DNA of 64,000 nt from Blautia sp. GTDB lineage: Bacteria > Bacillota > Clostridia > Lachnospirales > Lachnospiraceae. The position numbers and the translations under genes were made by a program. The notes beneath the pieces were generated by a model, which worked only from the letters and a program-made list of their open reading frames with translations, had not been told where the DNA came from and searched no databases. The DNA lies in the NCBI GenBank assembly GCA_022769545.1, contig JALEJS010000049.1, positions 54,652 through 118,651 of the forward strand. The letters run 5' to 3'. Shown piece by piece: positions 18,501 to 28,400 of this stretch (the first letter of the stretch is position 1; every line of letters begins with the position of its first letter).

Positions 18501-20125
18501 GGTTTTTCAGAAAGTGCCTGACAAAGTGCCTCCTCTTCATCGTAGGCTCCAAAATCCGTCTCATATTCTACCGAAGAATTCAGCACAGTGAAGGAGGAAT
18601 CATACAATGTAATCTGTCCGCCGCGGTCGGTAATGTTTATATAATCACCCTTGCAGCACGCATGCTTATACTGGCTTCGGTCCAGTGAACCGACCGGCGT
18701 TCCCCCGCCGTCTCCGAAATAATAGACATCGGCCCTTGCAATCTGGTAATAATCATCTTTCTTCAGGAATCCATAGTAATCATAGTCCTCCTCCGTACCT
18801 TCCGTCAGGGCAAATCCGACCCCCCACTGGCTGCTCAGAATCTCGACCACCGGATACTCAAAAGGAATCAGGATGGAGCCATCCGTCCCCAGAACTCCGC
18901 TTGCCGATTCTTCCGCAAGACGTGCCTCGATTCTTCCATAATGTGTCCAGAAATCATTAGCATACACAGAATCTGTCAGTTTGTTTCCGTTCAAATCCAT
19001 AAGCGCATAACAGCCATTGGTATCCCGGTACGCTACAATATCGGTATTTAAGATAAACCTTTCTGCAGCCACAGTGCCTGCGCTGGTCAGCGTCACATCT
19101 CCGGTAAATACTTCGATCGTTTCCGGCTCGCGGTCACCGACTGCCACGGAATTTGTGGCATTGATAATTGCGCCTTCTCCAAGAACATCGTCATTTGTCC
19201 CGAGGAGAATGCTGTCCAGAGACAGTGCGAAATCATCGGTCAGTGTCGTAAAGGTATCTTCAATCGGGTCATCGATCCCCGTTGCCGTTGTCATATTATG
19301 GGTTACACGTTCCATCGTCGGCTGCATATCGGAATATTTATATCCCATCTGACTGAATTTATTTCCCAGGGCATACAGACGATCTTTTTCCACCTGGCCC
19401 AGCTGCGCGCCCATCTGCACTCCGGCCGCCTGTGCCGCCTGCTGCGTCGTATCCACAACATTGTCAACCGTACTGCGGATTTCTGCCTGATCTGTGATCT
19501 GGTCTCTGGAGATGATAATCTCGATGTCGTTCACGATCAGTGTGGCGACTTGCTGCCCCACCTTGTCGCTCAGGGCCTGTGTGACAACCATATCTTCCAC
19601 TGCCATCTGTCTGGCCGCTTCATCTACCTTCTGTCCGGTTGCCGACTCATATGCCATGATGACGCCCGTCAGAGCGCCTGTCCCGGAAACCTCAAACGGT
19701 GCTGCCGTAAGCACTTCACAGTTGTTGATTTTACACAAAACAACTTGTTTGGATATCATGTTACTCGTAACATAATTCATATTTGCGGTTTTTACCACAA
19801 CACCTCCGGATGAGGTAATACGGATCATCGCACAGCTCAGCGTATGGGATCCGATTTTCTCCAGCGGAACTGACTCCTGCAGAAGTTTTTTCTCATCCTC
19901 ATTTGTGATCGTAACAGTCTGTACCTGTCCTTCTGTCACGCCAAAATACTGATAAATATACGCGACCTGATCTGCCGTAAGATCTGCTCCCAGCGTCAGT
20001 ACAATACTTCCCACCGCATAGCTGCCATTCTGTTCCTCTGCCAGTGCCGGAAGAACAGACAGCTGACAAAGCAGCAGAATCCCCGCCAGCAGCCATGCCG
20101 TCAATTTCTTTTTTCCGTTTTTCAT
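15578..20125 (-). CDS. Giant secreted DUF1002 plus WG-repeat protein
   Basis: A 1515-residue exported protein. The signal peptide ends near ALA-EE. Residues about 35-270 match DUF1002 (YpuA-like): IGSHTLSCAMIRITSSGG, then APFEVSGTGALTGVIMAYE. From about 340 to 1130 come WG-like repeats in two large blocks that resemble each other (NYDLIDWHGNVLIS versus NYDIVDWHGNVLLS), suggesting an internal duplication. A Glu/Gln/Ser-rich linker with repeated SAQ and ETQE follows. Then comes a helical segment (GSVIVLLKQ, SAVLLLETGN) also present in the next protein upstream, and a C-terminal domain. No catalytic motif is seen. It probably acts outside the cell or at the wall. Confidence 0.82.
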   Translation of the reverse strand: MKNGKKKLTAWLLAGILLLCQLSVLPALAEEQNGSYAVGSIVLTLGADLTADQVAYIYQYFGVTEGQVQTVTITNEDEKKLLQESVPLEKIGSHTLSCAMIRITSSGGVVVKTANMNYVTSNMISKQVVLCKINNCEVLTAAPFEVSGTGALTGVIMAYESATGQKVDEAARQMAVEDMVVTQALSDKVGQQVATLIVNDIEIIISRDQITDQAEIRSTVDNVVDTTQQAAQAAGVQMGAQLGQVEKDRLYALGNKFSQMGYKYSDMQPTMERVTHNMTTATGIDDPIEDTFTTLTDDFALSLDSILLGTNDDVLGEGAIINATNSVAVGDREPETIEVFTGDVTLTSAGTVAAERFILNTDIVAYRDTNGCYALMDLNGNKLTDSVYANDFWTHYGRIEARLAEESASGVLGTDGSILIPFEYPVVEILSSQWGVGFALTEGTEEDYDYYGFLKKDDYYQIARADVYYFGDGGGTPVGSLDRSQYKHACCKGDYINITDRGGQITLYDSSFTVLNSSVEYETDFGAYDEEEALCQALSEKPGYDVEDIYGNYGCITDFSAEDPELSGYGHGIVDRYGNIIIPMVYDRMDRNQDEEYVSDGYFAAERGDKVYYLTQGGTVTACYDYADLQYRNYGMAAYNENADGTYSICAADGTETKLGSEYDDLRVLSESKGMLWKGHKNGNYDLIDWHGNVLISGASDYSVSKNGNYLIAQDGYTSNTLYLINGASMVGLADSAGGASEVKAAFTEAASLEAYTGDPKLVKIGTLPEDGIDYSFIYGTNLICVWGNNHKHAVFSETGEQLTDYLYDEIQYKEGWLEVTQGEYYPDRKMGLLSMDGRQAIPCEYDVIQVLNENWAYAGNVSLTESEDDYDCIIHTESGSSNAVFETIKIYHLSSEEVSSVEVTREQAAGIEAEEEYLNIKDASTGVTTTYDNTFTAIGSPDYVSDFKAVSSTWVRHQQIEDMTGMTPSDDKFENGYERVYMYDHDTDETKYGVVDTDGNIVIPAEYDRIFRHDGYDGRTVWCNGYFCAVKDGKLYFLSDGYEFGTEYNDYDGVFGMAVRHKNQDGTYSIISADGKVSGGYAYLGSDGWGLIWKAEKSGQKNYDIVDWHGNVLLSQVQCEDISTDNHVIAGEDGQTGPAIYAIADFWNEEQGEMTGEASQEQPIVQSGEDIQVLSTASGENETQEEPAVQEASDTQNVSSSQEESSAQDASALPAQSAAPAVSDTQSTTAETEDDASAALLDSAKMLLQADAESNKGSVIVLLKQAGEKLSAAGNSSAASVIDSAVLLLETGNVDAGYVITLIDSALQTQGTIDTTAAAPADTMTETEPIAETERAAENTKYTKPMGYSADFYFEILSMLGKEMDGTELLRGEEGAYDDKLTEFVVSGDGLSDLHILSDTAGNMCGVYFKEDVNGTSTDVETQIIEGGKGEKIVTSVHMLYLAMALTETDETDEDTAEKLYAELEEIQSFAAECIEKGIDGSVEMEKELEYGVLMGSVEKDQNAAVIEFGFRAK

Positions 20126-20176
20126 ATTCTTCTCCCTCCCGAATCCGGTATTCTATGATTTTTCTATTGCCTGTAT

Positions 20177-21835
20177 TTATTCTAAAAACACTCCGTTCGC
20201 ACGTTCCGACCCGATGCATTCATAACTGATTTCCTTAATGACCCCATTTTCACAGATGATCGAAACGGCACTGTAATATGGGGCATCATTGCGAATCAGA
20301 ACATATCCGTTGCATCCGTCCTTGCGGACATTGCATGCATAAAGCAGCTCATTTCCCCGGTAGGATGCCATACCATCCAGCGGCATATCTGTAAATTCCG
20401 GAAATCCGTTTAAGATATCCCTTTCCGGATCTCCCACCCGAATGCCTCCAGGCAGCTCAATGTCAATATTATCTCCCTGTGTATCGATCAGAGCCGTCAG
20501 CACACATTCCGACAGCGGTGCATCATATCCTGTCAGATTCGTGACTCCGGCCATTTCCTTATACAGAGAATTCTCAAAATAGAAATACTGCGTATTGACA
20601 ATTTCCGTCCAGGTCCCGCCTGACATATCTGCATCAGAGCAGAACGCATATGGAATCACCATATCCCGGTTCAGGTTCACGTCTCCCTCCTGCAGCTCTG
20701 ATACGCTGGTCGGGAACTGATACGTATGACCATTCAGCTTATACAGAAATGTACCGATATCTCGTGGAATACTCTCCTCCGTGCGGGGTTCCTCCGTCCT
20801 GGGTTCCTCTATACGGGGTTCCTCCGTTCTGGGTTCCTCTGCAGGCAGCTCCTCCTGCCGTTCTTCTTCCCGGAATTCTGCTGCAGAAGTCTCTGTTTCT
20901 GCCGAACCGCCACCAACCTGCGCGCTTCCGACCACATGATAATACGTCGGAAAATAGTCAAGCTCTGACAGATTGCCCTGCATCATCTCAATCGCATAAA
21001 CCGTATCCTCTACGGCAAAGCAGATGGTTTCACAGACAAACTGATTGGCTCCCACGCACATCGTAAAGTCAATTTTTCTCGCCGGCAGGTTTGCCGCCTG
21101 AATGTTCTCTGACGTCAGTTCCGTCGTCACACTCATACCTGCAATATTATTTTCATAATCGTCAAATGCCGATTCCGCATCCGGTGCCTCCATCGGAAAA
21201 TAGCTGACTGTCAGTGTTCCTGCGGTCGGGCTGATTGCCCCTGATCCATTGGCCGGGGAATAGGATGTCAGGTTCCCTCCCGTGTCATTATTTCCCCATT
21301 CGCCCGGGACGCTGAGCCAAACAGTCTCCTTCACGACAGAATCATCATAGACATCCGTTTCATACAGGGGCAGCTGCAGTTTCGCCACCGGACTTTCAAA
21401 TTCCACCTGTTCCAGAACCGAAACATTCCGAAGTGTATTCTGTGTACTTTGCGTGTTCACACTCTGCATGTCACTACTCGGTGTGCCACTACTCGGTGTG
21501 TCATTACTCTGTGTGTCACTGCTTAATTCCCCATTTATCGAATTTAAGAGAACGGATACGGAATCCTTGTTTCCGGCACCTGTTTCCAACAGGACAATCA
21601 CCGTCCTGAGCTTCTGTGCATCCGGATCCTCCTCTCCCAGCGCATCGATACACTGCTGAAGCAGAACGATAATCGTATCTGTATAATCCTCCAGCCCTTC
21701 ATTGGAAAGCAGCTGTGCCGTCTCTATCTGTTTTTTTATATTTTCCGGTATCTCAGCCATGCATACCGCCGGTGCAGCCACCATACCGGCTGTAAGAAAT
21801 AAGCCCAGCAAAAAAGCGATACTTTTTTTCTTCAT
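20177..21835 (-). CDS. Secreted protein with helical segment and EEPRT repeat linker
   Basis: A 552-residue exported protein. The signal peptide ends near CMA-EI. A helical region (TIIVLLQQ, TVIVLLETG) resembles one in the DUF1002-WG protein encoded just downstream. A Ser/Thr/Asn-rich linker with TPSSG repeats, a beta-rich domain of about 180 residues, a low-complexity linker with four EEPRT/EEPRI units and a C-terminal domain with GDPERDILNGFPEF follow. ATG 21835 has SD GGAGAGAGG. It lies 26 nt after the transglutaminase-like gene and 51 nt before the DUF1002 gene, so an operon is likely. The function is unknown. Confidence 0.75.
   Translation of the reverse strand: MKKKSIAFLLGLFLTAGMVAAPAVCMAEIPENIKKQIETAQLLSNEGLEDYTDTIIVLLQQCIDALGEEDPDAQKLRTVIVLLETGAGNKDSVSVLLNSINGELSSDTQSNDTPSSGTPSSDMQSVNTQSTQNTLRNVSVLEQVEFESPVAKLQLPLYETDVYDDSVVKETVWLSVPGEWGNNDTGGNLTSYSPANGSGAISPTAGTLTVSYFPMEAPDAESAFDDYENNIAGMSVTTELTSENIQAANLPARKIDFTMCVGANQFVCETICFAVEDTVYAIEMMQGNLSELDYFPTYYHVVGSAQVGGGSAETETSAAEFREEERQEELPAEEPRTEEPRIEEPRTEEPRTEESIPRDIGTFLYKLNGHTYQFPTSVSELQEGDVNLNRDMVIPYAFCSDADMSGGTWTEIVNTQYFYFENSLYKEMAGVTNLTGYDAPLSECVLTALIDTQGDNIDIELPGGIRVGDPERDILNGFPEFTDMPLDGMASYRGNELLYACNVRKDGCNGYVLIRNDAPYYSAVSIICENGVIKEISYECIGSERANGVFLE
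20776..20840 (-). repeat. 15-bp tandem repeats encoding EEPR(T/I)
   Basis: Four adjoining, slightly diverged 15-bp units inside the gene at 20177-21835. They code a charged proline linker. Such repeats can change in number between strains. Confidence 0.7.
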
Positions 21836-21861
21836 CCTCTCTCCACATTCCCCACAATCTT

Positions 21862-23139
21862 TTACAGGTAATCCCACAGTGCCTGTGGGGCAAGTGAAAT
21901 TACCATCGAGTCCATATATAAGATGGAACCCGGATTCTCCTCCAGTCCCATCTCTTCCGCATTCAGCCGGATATGAACACTTTCAAATATCAGCGGAAAT
22001 GCATGCCTCCCATCTTTCGTAATATAATACATTTCAATATCCGGAACATAATGTCTCATGTTTTCCGTTGATAGCAGAAACAGATAATGATCCAGTTTTT
22101 CCCGGTATTCCAGATCGCCCAATGCTTCCATATAATAATCGTAGTCTTCCATTTCCGGTGTAAATCCATCCAGATAACCTTCTCCAACATCATCCCAGGT
22201 GCAGTCCACCTCATACCAGTTTCCATCCAGTTTCACCATGTTCCATGCATGAAGCCCTGCATCCCATTCTGTGTTCCCTGCATTTCCCCCTATAAACAGT
22301 GCCTCAATTCCACATTGCTGGACCAGATACTCAAATGCCAGTGAATAGCCGTCACAGACAGCATAATGCGGATTCCCCGCAGAATCAGCCACCAGCGCAC
22401 CATATGCCGTATGTGCAAGATCCTGTCCAACAGGCGGATCCGGTCCTTCTGCCGCCGGAGTATCATATGTCACCTGCCGGATCAGTTTATCATGAATCTG
22501 CCGGACCGTTTCATACTCAGATATTCCTGTGTCAATATCTGAAAGAAATTCCTCTGTTGCCAGATTAAATGCCGTCATCTGCTCCTCAAAATGTTCAAAA
22601 GGCTCACGCATCCGAAAATAGACGAAATAAAAGCCGTTCTGCATCAGAGCTTCTGACAGGAAACTGATTTCTGCATCCGTTCCGGCATACAGCCAGAATA
22701 ATTCCGGGTGGTCAAAGCAGATTGCTCTTGACGCGACGTTGAATTCATAATAAAATTCAGCACTTGCCGGATCCATATTGGTCATCATCAGGCCGATATT
22801 ATCCTCACTTACCGGATCCTTCAAAACTTCGAACAACACATCATAAATCTGACGGGCAACCGGATCCAGATGCTCATAATAATAATACGTCTCTGCCCGG
22901 TTTATCAGATGTGACGTTTCTTTTCTTTCATATCCGGCCATCTGCTGATTATATCGCTGCGCCTCCTCCGGCGACAGCATTACGATCGGATCGGAAAGCT
23001 TTCGTTCCGCCATATCTCCTGTCGGCAGCGATATCTGCGGAGTCGTTTCCAGCTCCGCAGCCCGGATAGAGCTGCACGTCAGAAGCATTACTGCCGTCAG
23101 GGTAAAAACGAATTTCCGGAATAAGCTTTTTCTCACCAT
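21862..23139 (-). CDS. Secreted transglutaminase-like (cysteine peptidase fold) protein
   Basis: A 425-residue exported protein. The transglutaminase-like catalytic triad is complete: Cys262 in YAVCDGYSLAFE, His297 in GLHAWNMV and Asp312 in YEVDCTWDD. This family cuts or cross-links peptide bonds; bacterial secreted members are often peptidases acting on wall or surface proteins. The signal peptide ends near IRA-AE. About 150 residues between signal and core appear helical. SD GGGAGGG precedes the ATG. It follows the Ser/Thr kinase gene by 61 nt and is probably cotranscribed with it. Confidence 0.85.
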   Translation of the reverse strand: MVRKSLFRKFVFTLTAVMLLTCSSIRAAELETTPQISLPTGDMAERKLSDPIVMLSPEEAQRYNQQMAGYERKETSHLINRAETYYYYEHLDPVARQIYDVLFEVLKDPVSEDNIGLMMTNMDPASAEFYYEFNVASRAICFDHPELFWLYAGTDAEISFLSEALMQNGFYFVYFRMREPFEHFEEQMTAFNLATEEFLSDIDTGISEYETVRQIHDKLIRQVTYDTPAAEGPDPPVGQDLAHTAYGALVADSAGNPHYAVCDGYSLAFEYLVQQCGIEALFIGGNAGNTEWDAGLHAWNMVKLDGNWYEVDCTWDDVGEGYLDGFTPEMEDYDYYMEALGDLEYREKLDHYLFLLSTENMRHYVPDIEMYYITKDGRHAFPLIFESVHIRLNAEEMGLEENPGSILYMDSMVISLAPQALWDYL

Positions 23140-23200
23140 TTGTATTTCCCTCCCCCATCAGTTACATATAACCTGCCATTTTCCCGTCTGTCAGAATGTT

Positions 23201-25000
23201 TCATTCCGCCGAATAAGCCGCCGTTATAACCACATCGTATGCCGGCATGATAAACGATAAATTCCTCTGCGTGTTTTCAACAACCCCATCTCCCTGCTGT
23301 ATATACCAGCAGCTGAACCGTTTTCCATCCGTTTCCTGTGGTGTAACCGTTACCGTCTCCCCTTCTGCATAGGTACCGCTGCCCGTTCCGCCAAATACTG
23401 TGACAATGTGAACCGCCTTTGTCTCATATACTGCAGCAATGGATACATTTTCCGACGGCATTTCAAACATAAGCGGATTTTGACGGGCATCAATCAGTGT
23501 AATATTTCCCTGCCGTACTTCCCAGTGTGAAAAGTCTGCTCCCGCCGCATTCTTCATATCTGCGGTAACTGTCACTGCAACACCGGTCTGATACATTCCA
23601 TTTCCTTTTCCATTTTCCACTTTCAGGACATATTTCGCTTCCTTTTCATTCACACCAGCCGTCACACTCTGTGCCGCCGTCGATGTCGGCGTCGCGACAG
23701 GAACCGGTGTCACAGTCGGTATCGGGGTTGCAGTCGGCAGCGGGGTCGGCGTCGCGGTCGGTATCGGGGTTGCAGTCGGCAGCGGAGTCGGCGTCACGGT
23801 CGGTATCGCCGTCGGCACTGCTGTCGGCGTTGCCATTGGTGTCACAGTGATATCTTCCTTTTTCGTACTGTGCTCCATTCCCAATGCATGATCATCTGCC
23901 TTTTTTTCTGAATCCGACAATGGATTCCTGAGAAAAATGAATGACAGGCCAATAAGAACTGCCAGAATGCCTCCGACAACCGCATATTTATTAAAATGTC
24001 CTTTTTCTTCTGTCAGAGCTTTCAGCAGTGCTTCTGCATCCGGATATCTTCCCTCATATTTCACGGTCATTCCTTTTTGAATAACAAGGGACATTCTTTT
24101 TGATACCGGCGGAATCTTTTTCTGAGAAGCCAGTTGATACAGGCTCTCCACTTTATCAGAATGGAGTCTGTCAATTGCTTCCTGCGGCACCTTTCCTGTC
24201 ATCATACGATAAATGGTTGCACATACCGCATAAACATCCGTCCAGGGGCCAAGTATCCCGGCTGAGGAATACTGTTCAAATGGTGTATAACCCTGTTTTA
24301 AGACCACATCCAGGCTCTTTGATTCCGCACCCGTGATCATTCTGGCGGCACCGAAGTCAATCAGATATACCTTTCCATACTCTCCCAGCATGATGTTATC
24401 CGGACTGATATCTCTGTGGATCACACCGGCCTTATGCACCCTTCCCAGTACATTTAACAAAGGACGCATAATTTCCATCGTTTCTTTTTCCGAAAGGACC
24501 TGCTGTTTTTCCAGAAGAACCTGCTTTAAACTTTTGCCAAGGATGTATTCCATAACCATGTAGGCCGTTCCGTTTTCATAAAAAAACGTATTTACTTTTA
24601 CAATCCCCTCATAATCACGGAATTGCATAAGTTTTTTCGCTTCTTCAGAGAAGTTTTTCATTCCGGACATAAAAAATTTTTCTTTTTCTCCCGGCAATGA
24701 AAAAACTCTGTCTGTCATTCGATTCTGCACATCACGATATGCCAGTCCTACCGGAAAATATTCTTTAATCGCCACCGGCAGTTCCAGATTCAAATCAAAC
24801 GCCAGATATGTAATTCCGAATCCACCCGCTCCCAGAACCTTTCCAATATAATACTGTCCGTTCAGGATCGTTCCCGGGCGCAGCGCACGCACATCTGTCT
24901 TCTGCAAATAATCCTTTATGTCAAACCCGCAGTATGGACAGATCTGTTCCTGCGTATCAACCTCTTTCATGCAGCCATAACACAATTTATTCACATTCAT
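23201..25000 (-). CDS. Zinc-ribbon Ser/Thr protein kinase with extracellular repeat domain
   Basis: A 599-residue membrane kinase. Residues 1-25 form a zinc ribbon (Cys7, Cys10, Cys21, Cys24). The Hanks-type kinase follows: glycine loop GAGGFG at 58-62, Lys79 in VAIKEYFP, HRD at 195-197 (in HRDISPDNIM) and the DFG motif at 215-217. A membrane helix lies near 338-356, then a Pro-Thr-rich stalk (TPTATP units). Two InlB-B/Listeria-Bacteroides-like repeats with the pattern GxGSGTYxxGETVTVTP sit outside. It should phosphorylate cytoplasmic proteins in response to an outside signal. It is the first gene after a LytTR-type promoter and heads the downstream secreted-protein genes. Confidence 0.9.
   Translation of the reverse strand: MNVNKLCYGCMKEVDTQEQICPYCGFDIKDYLQKTDVRALRPGTILNGQYYIGKVLGAGGFGITYLAFDLNLELPVAIKEYFPVGLAYRDVQNRMTDRVFSLPGEKEKFFMSGMKNFSEEAKKLMQFRDYEGIVKVNTFFYENGTAYMVMEYILGKSLKQVLLEKQQVLSEKETMEIMRPLLNVLGRVHKAGVIHRDISPDNIMLGEYGKVYLIDFGAARMITGAESKSLDVVLKQGYTPFEQYSSAGILGPWTDVYAVCATIYRMMTGKVPQEAIDRLHSDKVESLYQLASQKKIPPVSKRMSLVIQKGMTVKYEGRYPDAEALLKALTEEKGHFNKYAVVGGILAVLIGLSFIFLRNPLSDSEKKADDHALGMEHSTKKEDITVTPMATPTAVPTAIPTVTPTPLPTATPIPTATPTPLPTATPIPTVTPVPVATPTSTAAQSVTAGVNEKEAKYVLKVENGKGNGMYQTGVAVTVTADMKNAAGADFSHWEVRQGNITLIDARQNPLMFEMPSENVSIAAVYETKAVHIVTVFGGTGSGTYAEGETVTVTPQETDGKRFSCWYIQQGDGVVENTQRNLSFIMPAYDVVITAAYSAE
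23715..23798 (-). repeat. 42-bp tandem repeat coding the kinase Pro-Thr stalk
   Basis: Two adjoining 42-bp units (23715-23756 and 23757-23798) differ at only a couple of bases, with a partial third unit after. They encode TPTPLPTATPIPTA-type sequence between the membrane helix and the extracellular repeats. Confidence 0.75.
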
Positions 25001-25132
25001 TTTTCCAACCCACTATAAAAAACTCATCCGTTTCTCTTTTTCGCATTGTGTATTCCCAGTATTTCCGGGCTGAATCCGCCCGTATAATATGTACAAAATA
25101 TTGACATTTTCAGAAAAATCTTTGTATAAATT

Positions 25133-25162
25133 ATTATACTTTACACGCCGAGGCACTTTCAA
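25133..25162 (-). promoter_or_regulatory. Promoter of the kinase operon
   Basis: Minus strand TTGAAA (25157-25162), 18-bp spacer, TATAAT (25133-25138). The leader to the kinase ATG at 25000 is about 125 nt. The sequence from about 25081 to 25230 is clearly related to 29147-29295 in front of the other large gene, so the two promoters are copies. The rest of the 25001-25471 gap holds no gene that I can see. Confidence 0.65.
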
Positions 25163-25168
25163 CAAGCC

Positions 25169-25219
25169 CGCACGAACAGCATACATTCTGACACGAATAG
25201 CGTGAAATTTTGCCCGAAT
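25169..25219 (-). promoter_or_regulatory. Three LytTR-type direct repeats upstream of the kinase promoter
   Basis: On the minus strand the 9-mers ATTCGGGCA (25211-25219), ATTCGTGTC (25190-25198) and GTTCGTGCG (25169-25177) recur at exactly 21-bp steps and end 6 bp before the -35 hexamer. LytTR-domain regulators bind 9-bp direct repeats about two helical turns apart next to a weak -35. Two LytTR genes lie about 4.5 kb away. Confidence 0.6.
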
Positions 25220-25420
25220 GACATTTTGTATACTTGCTTCCTTTATGTATCATCAAAGTTCCCGGCAGATTTTTTATTTTATAGTAATCCACAGATGCGG
25301 ACTGTCACAGACAATCACAATTCCATATGCATCTGGTCGCATCCCACCCAAAGACTTCTATTTCTTAAGAAATCTGTTATCTTATCTATAGAGCAAATTG
25401 GAGTAATTACTTAAGAAATA

Positions 25421-25458
25421 AAAAAGCTCGCAATCCTTCCGGACACAAGGATTGCGAG
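25421..25458 (-). terminator. Terminator of the 1178-residue Ig-like protein gene
   Basis: A perfect 12-bp stem CTCGCAATCCTT / AAGGATTGCGAG with an 8-nt loop, followed on the minus strand by CTTTTTTATT. It lies just after the stop at 25472. Confidence 0.9.
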
Positions 25459-25471
25459 AATAAACATTTTT

Positions 25472-28400
25472 CTATTTTACTATTTTCAGACTTTTCGCTG
25501 CACTCCAGGAAGAATAATAATACGTTCCGGAAACTTTCTTGAATGTTCTTACACGCACGTAATAGGTTTTTCCTTTGACCATTCCATTAAAATATGCAAG
25601 TATTCTGGAGTTTCCAAATACCGTATAGGTCTTCGCTCCTGAAAAAGAGGATTTTATTCCATACTGTACCTGATATCCATCCACTGTTGTATTCCTGCGC
25701 CATGCCACGGCCAGCCTTCCGGCAACAGAATTAGAAAGTCCGGATAAAGAAGTCCCCTTTGGAAGTACCTTAATCGTAATCTTCTTTGTAGCTCCATTAT
25801 AATTTGTCGTTGCTGCAGCCGTAATGGTAATCGTAGTTGTCCCCACACTCTTTACCAAGATGTTTCCCTTTGAAGAAACTGTCGCAATCCGCGTATTACC
25901 GGACTTATACGTAAGCTTTCCTCCCGATGTACACTTTGCTCCCAGCGAAAACAGAGGAGCACCCAGTGTTTTCGTCTTTCCGGAGGCCGTAATTGTCTGA
26001 GATGCTTTTGTAATCTTATAGGTCAGCTTTTTGCTGCCGGAATAATTGCCCTTAAAAGAAACTGTAACCGTGTAGCTTCCTGCATTTTTGCATCCGGATG
26101 AATATGATACGGTATAATATTGAGATGAAATCGTCTTTCCCGCAGAGTCTATTACTTTCACAGATGGCTTCTGAACCTTCCCATTATAGGTATACGAAGT
26201 TTTGGAAAGAGTGATTGTCTTTGGATAATAAATAACCTTCTGCTTTTCCAGAATCTCTCCGCACCACTCACAGTGACTTCCGGCTGTCAGACCATTTTCT
26301 GTCAATGTTGCCTTCACCAATTGTCCATCCGAGACGCCTCTATGAATCTGTTGTACACTCATATCACCGTTCAGACCGCCATATATTCCTTTTATTGCTA
26401 TCAGATATGTATGGCCTGCCTTTAATGTCTTGATCAGATTCCTCGTTTCGAGGAAATCACAATCTCCCAGCCGTACCGTCTCTGCTCCTGTCTCACTGTA
26501 TACCAGTTCACTTAAGATTAATATCCCAAATATCTCATCTGATTCTTCATTCTCAGGTATAAATTCAAGCTGATATTGATGATCTATAGACGGCTGAAAC
26601 CGATATACTTTCACGTCATTCTCTGCTAATTCTACCGGTGTAACAGAATTCTTCAATTCTTCCGCAGCTTCCACTGTCACAGGAATTTCCGCCCTTCTAT
26701 TACGCACAATTACCGTTATCAGATATTCTCCTACCGTCACCATTCCGGAATCCAGGCTTACAGCTTCCCCCTTCGAACCATCATCGTTTTTCTGGTATAA
26801 CTCGAAAAGTATGTCATCACCATATCTTCCTGCTGGCCTTCCAAACCACTCATACTCCTCCAGATCACGTTTTGTCAGTCTCTCAGAATACCCATTTGAA
26901 TATGTAATATTTACCGCAAGTCTGTTATCCCACCATAAATCTCCCTGCACAACTTTAAGAACATCTGTCTCAAACTCTACTTTTTCCGGCATCGGTGTCT
27001 CAAAGGTCATCGTATAACTGACTTGTTCATCTGTATCCGAGCAGACTGCATAATAATATGTTTCTCCTGCTTTCAGTGTTTCCTCCAGCTGGAAACCGCC
27101 GTTTTCATATGGTTCACTCGTTGTCTTTTCCCAGATAATCCCCTCGTCATCCACTGCGTAAAGATATGCATTCGCGTCAATATCTTCATTCTCACTTCCG
27201 GAAGAGGACAATATATAAACCCGGTCTTCGGATGGAATAAAACGAAAATAATAAACACCGGGCAAGCTTACCAGCGAATACTGGGTTCCGATCGTCAATT
27301 CTTCTGCCACATCACCGATATCCTTTACCGTAACCGGAACTTCTGCGGTAATTTCATTTACAGAAGCAATTAACCAGTATTCCCCCGCGGTCACCTCATC
27401 GGACTCCTCCCACTGCCAAATTATTTCTCCTTTTGTTCCATCTTCATTTTTTCGGTACAGTTTAAAAGAAACAAAATCACCATACATGCCTTTGTTTGCA
27501 TTCAAAGACAGACGTTCTGTCTTTCCGTCTGAATACGTCACATTTACCGTAGTTTTATTTATTTCCTCAAAAGAGAATCCGACAACTCGAATCAGCTCTA
27601 TGGCATCTGCCTCAAATTCTATCTTTGTCACTTCTCCCGTCTGTGCAAAGCATACCGTGCCATTGAGCATACAATGATCGTTTCCCCTCAGGCTATAGTA
27701 GTAGGTATTCCCTGCTGTCAGATCACATGCTATCTGATGTTGTTCTCCATCCTCATTGTAACTTCTCAGATTATAAGAGGTCCCGTTTTCATCCACCGAG
27801 AAAAGCTGCAAAGTCATCTGCTCTGTTCCAGAAAATGTAAACATATATTTCCCGCTCTTTTCCGGAACAAACCGATAGTATTTTACTCCTGTGATTTCCT
27901 GAAGTTCACCACTGTACCCATTTGTCAATACTTCTGCAATTTCTGACGGACTGCTTACACGCACAGACACTTCTGCTTCTTTTACTCCATCTGCTGAAGC
28001 AACATATAGATATTCACCAACAGTATTTATACCCGTATATGTGCTCACCACGTCCCCTCGGGAACCGTCTTTGTTCTTCTGATATAATGTAAATTCTACA
28101 ATATGTCCATATTTTCCTTCCTGCTGATAATAATGCAGGCTCTCTGTACCGCCATTGGAATATGTGACCTTTGCAGCAAGCTGTTCCGACCATACATCCA
28201 TATAATAAGCTTCACCCTGTATAATGCTTACTGTTTCTTTCCCGAAACTCAATGCCACCGGTATCGGCATCGTTTCAAATGCTACGGTTAGATTGACTTC
28301 ATTGTAAACTCCCTGCCAGATATCATAGCAATACGTTTTTCCAGCTTCCAGTGTTGTCTTCAGAATAATGTCAGAACCCGAACGGTCATTAAGCCATGTC

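Noticed and set aside
23715..23850. A possible CRISPR-like repeat.
   Set aside because: The units adjoin without spacers and stay in frame as Thr-Pro codons of the kinase stalk.
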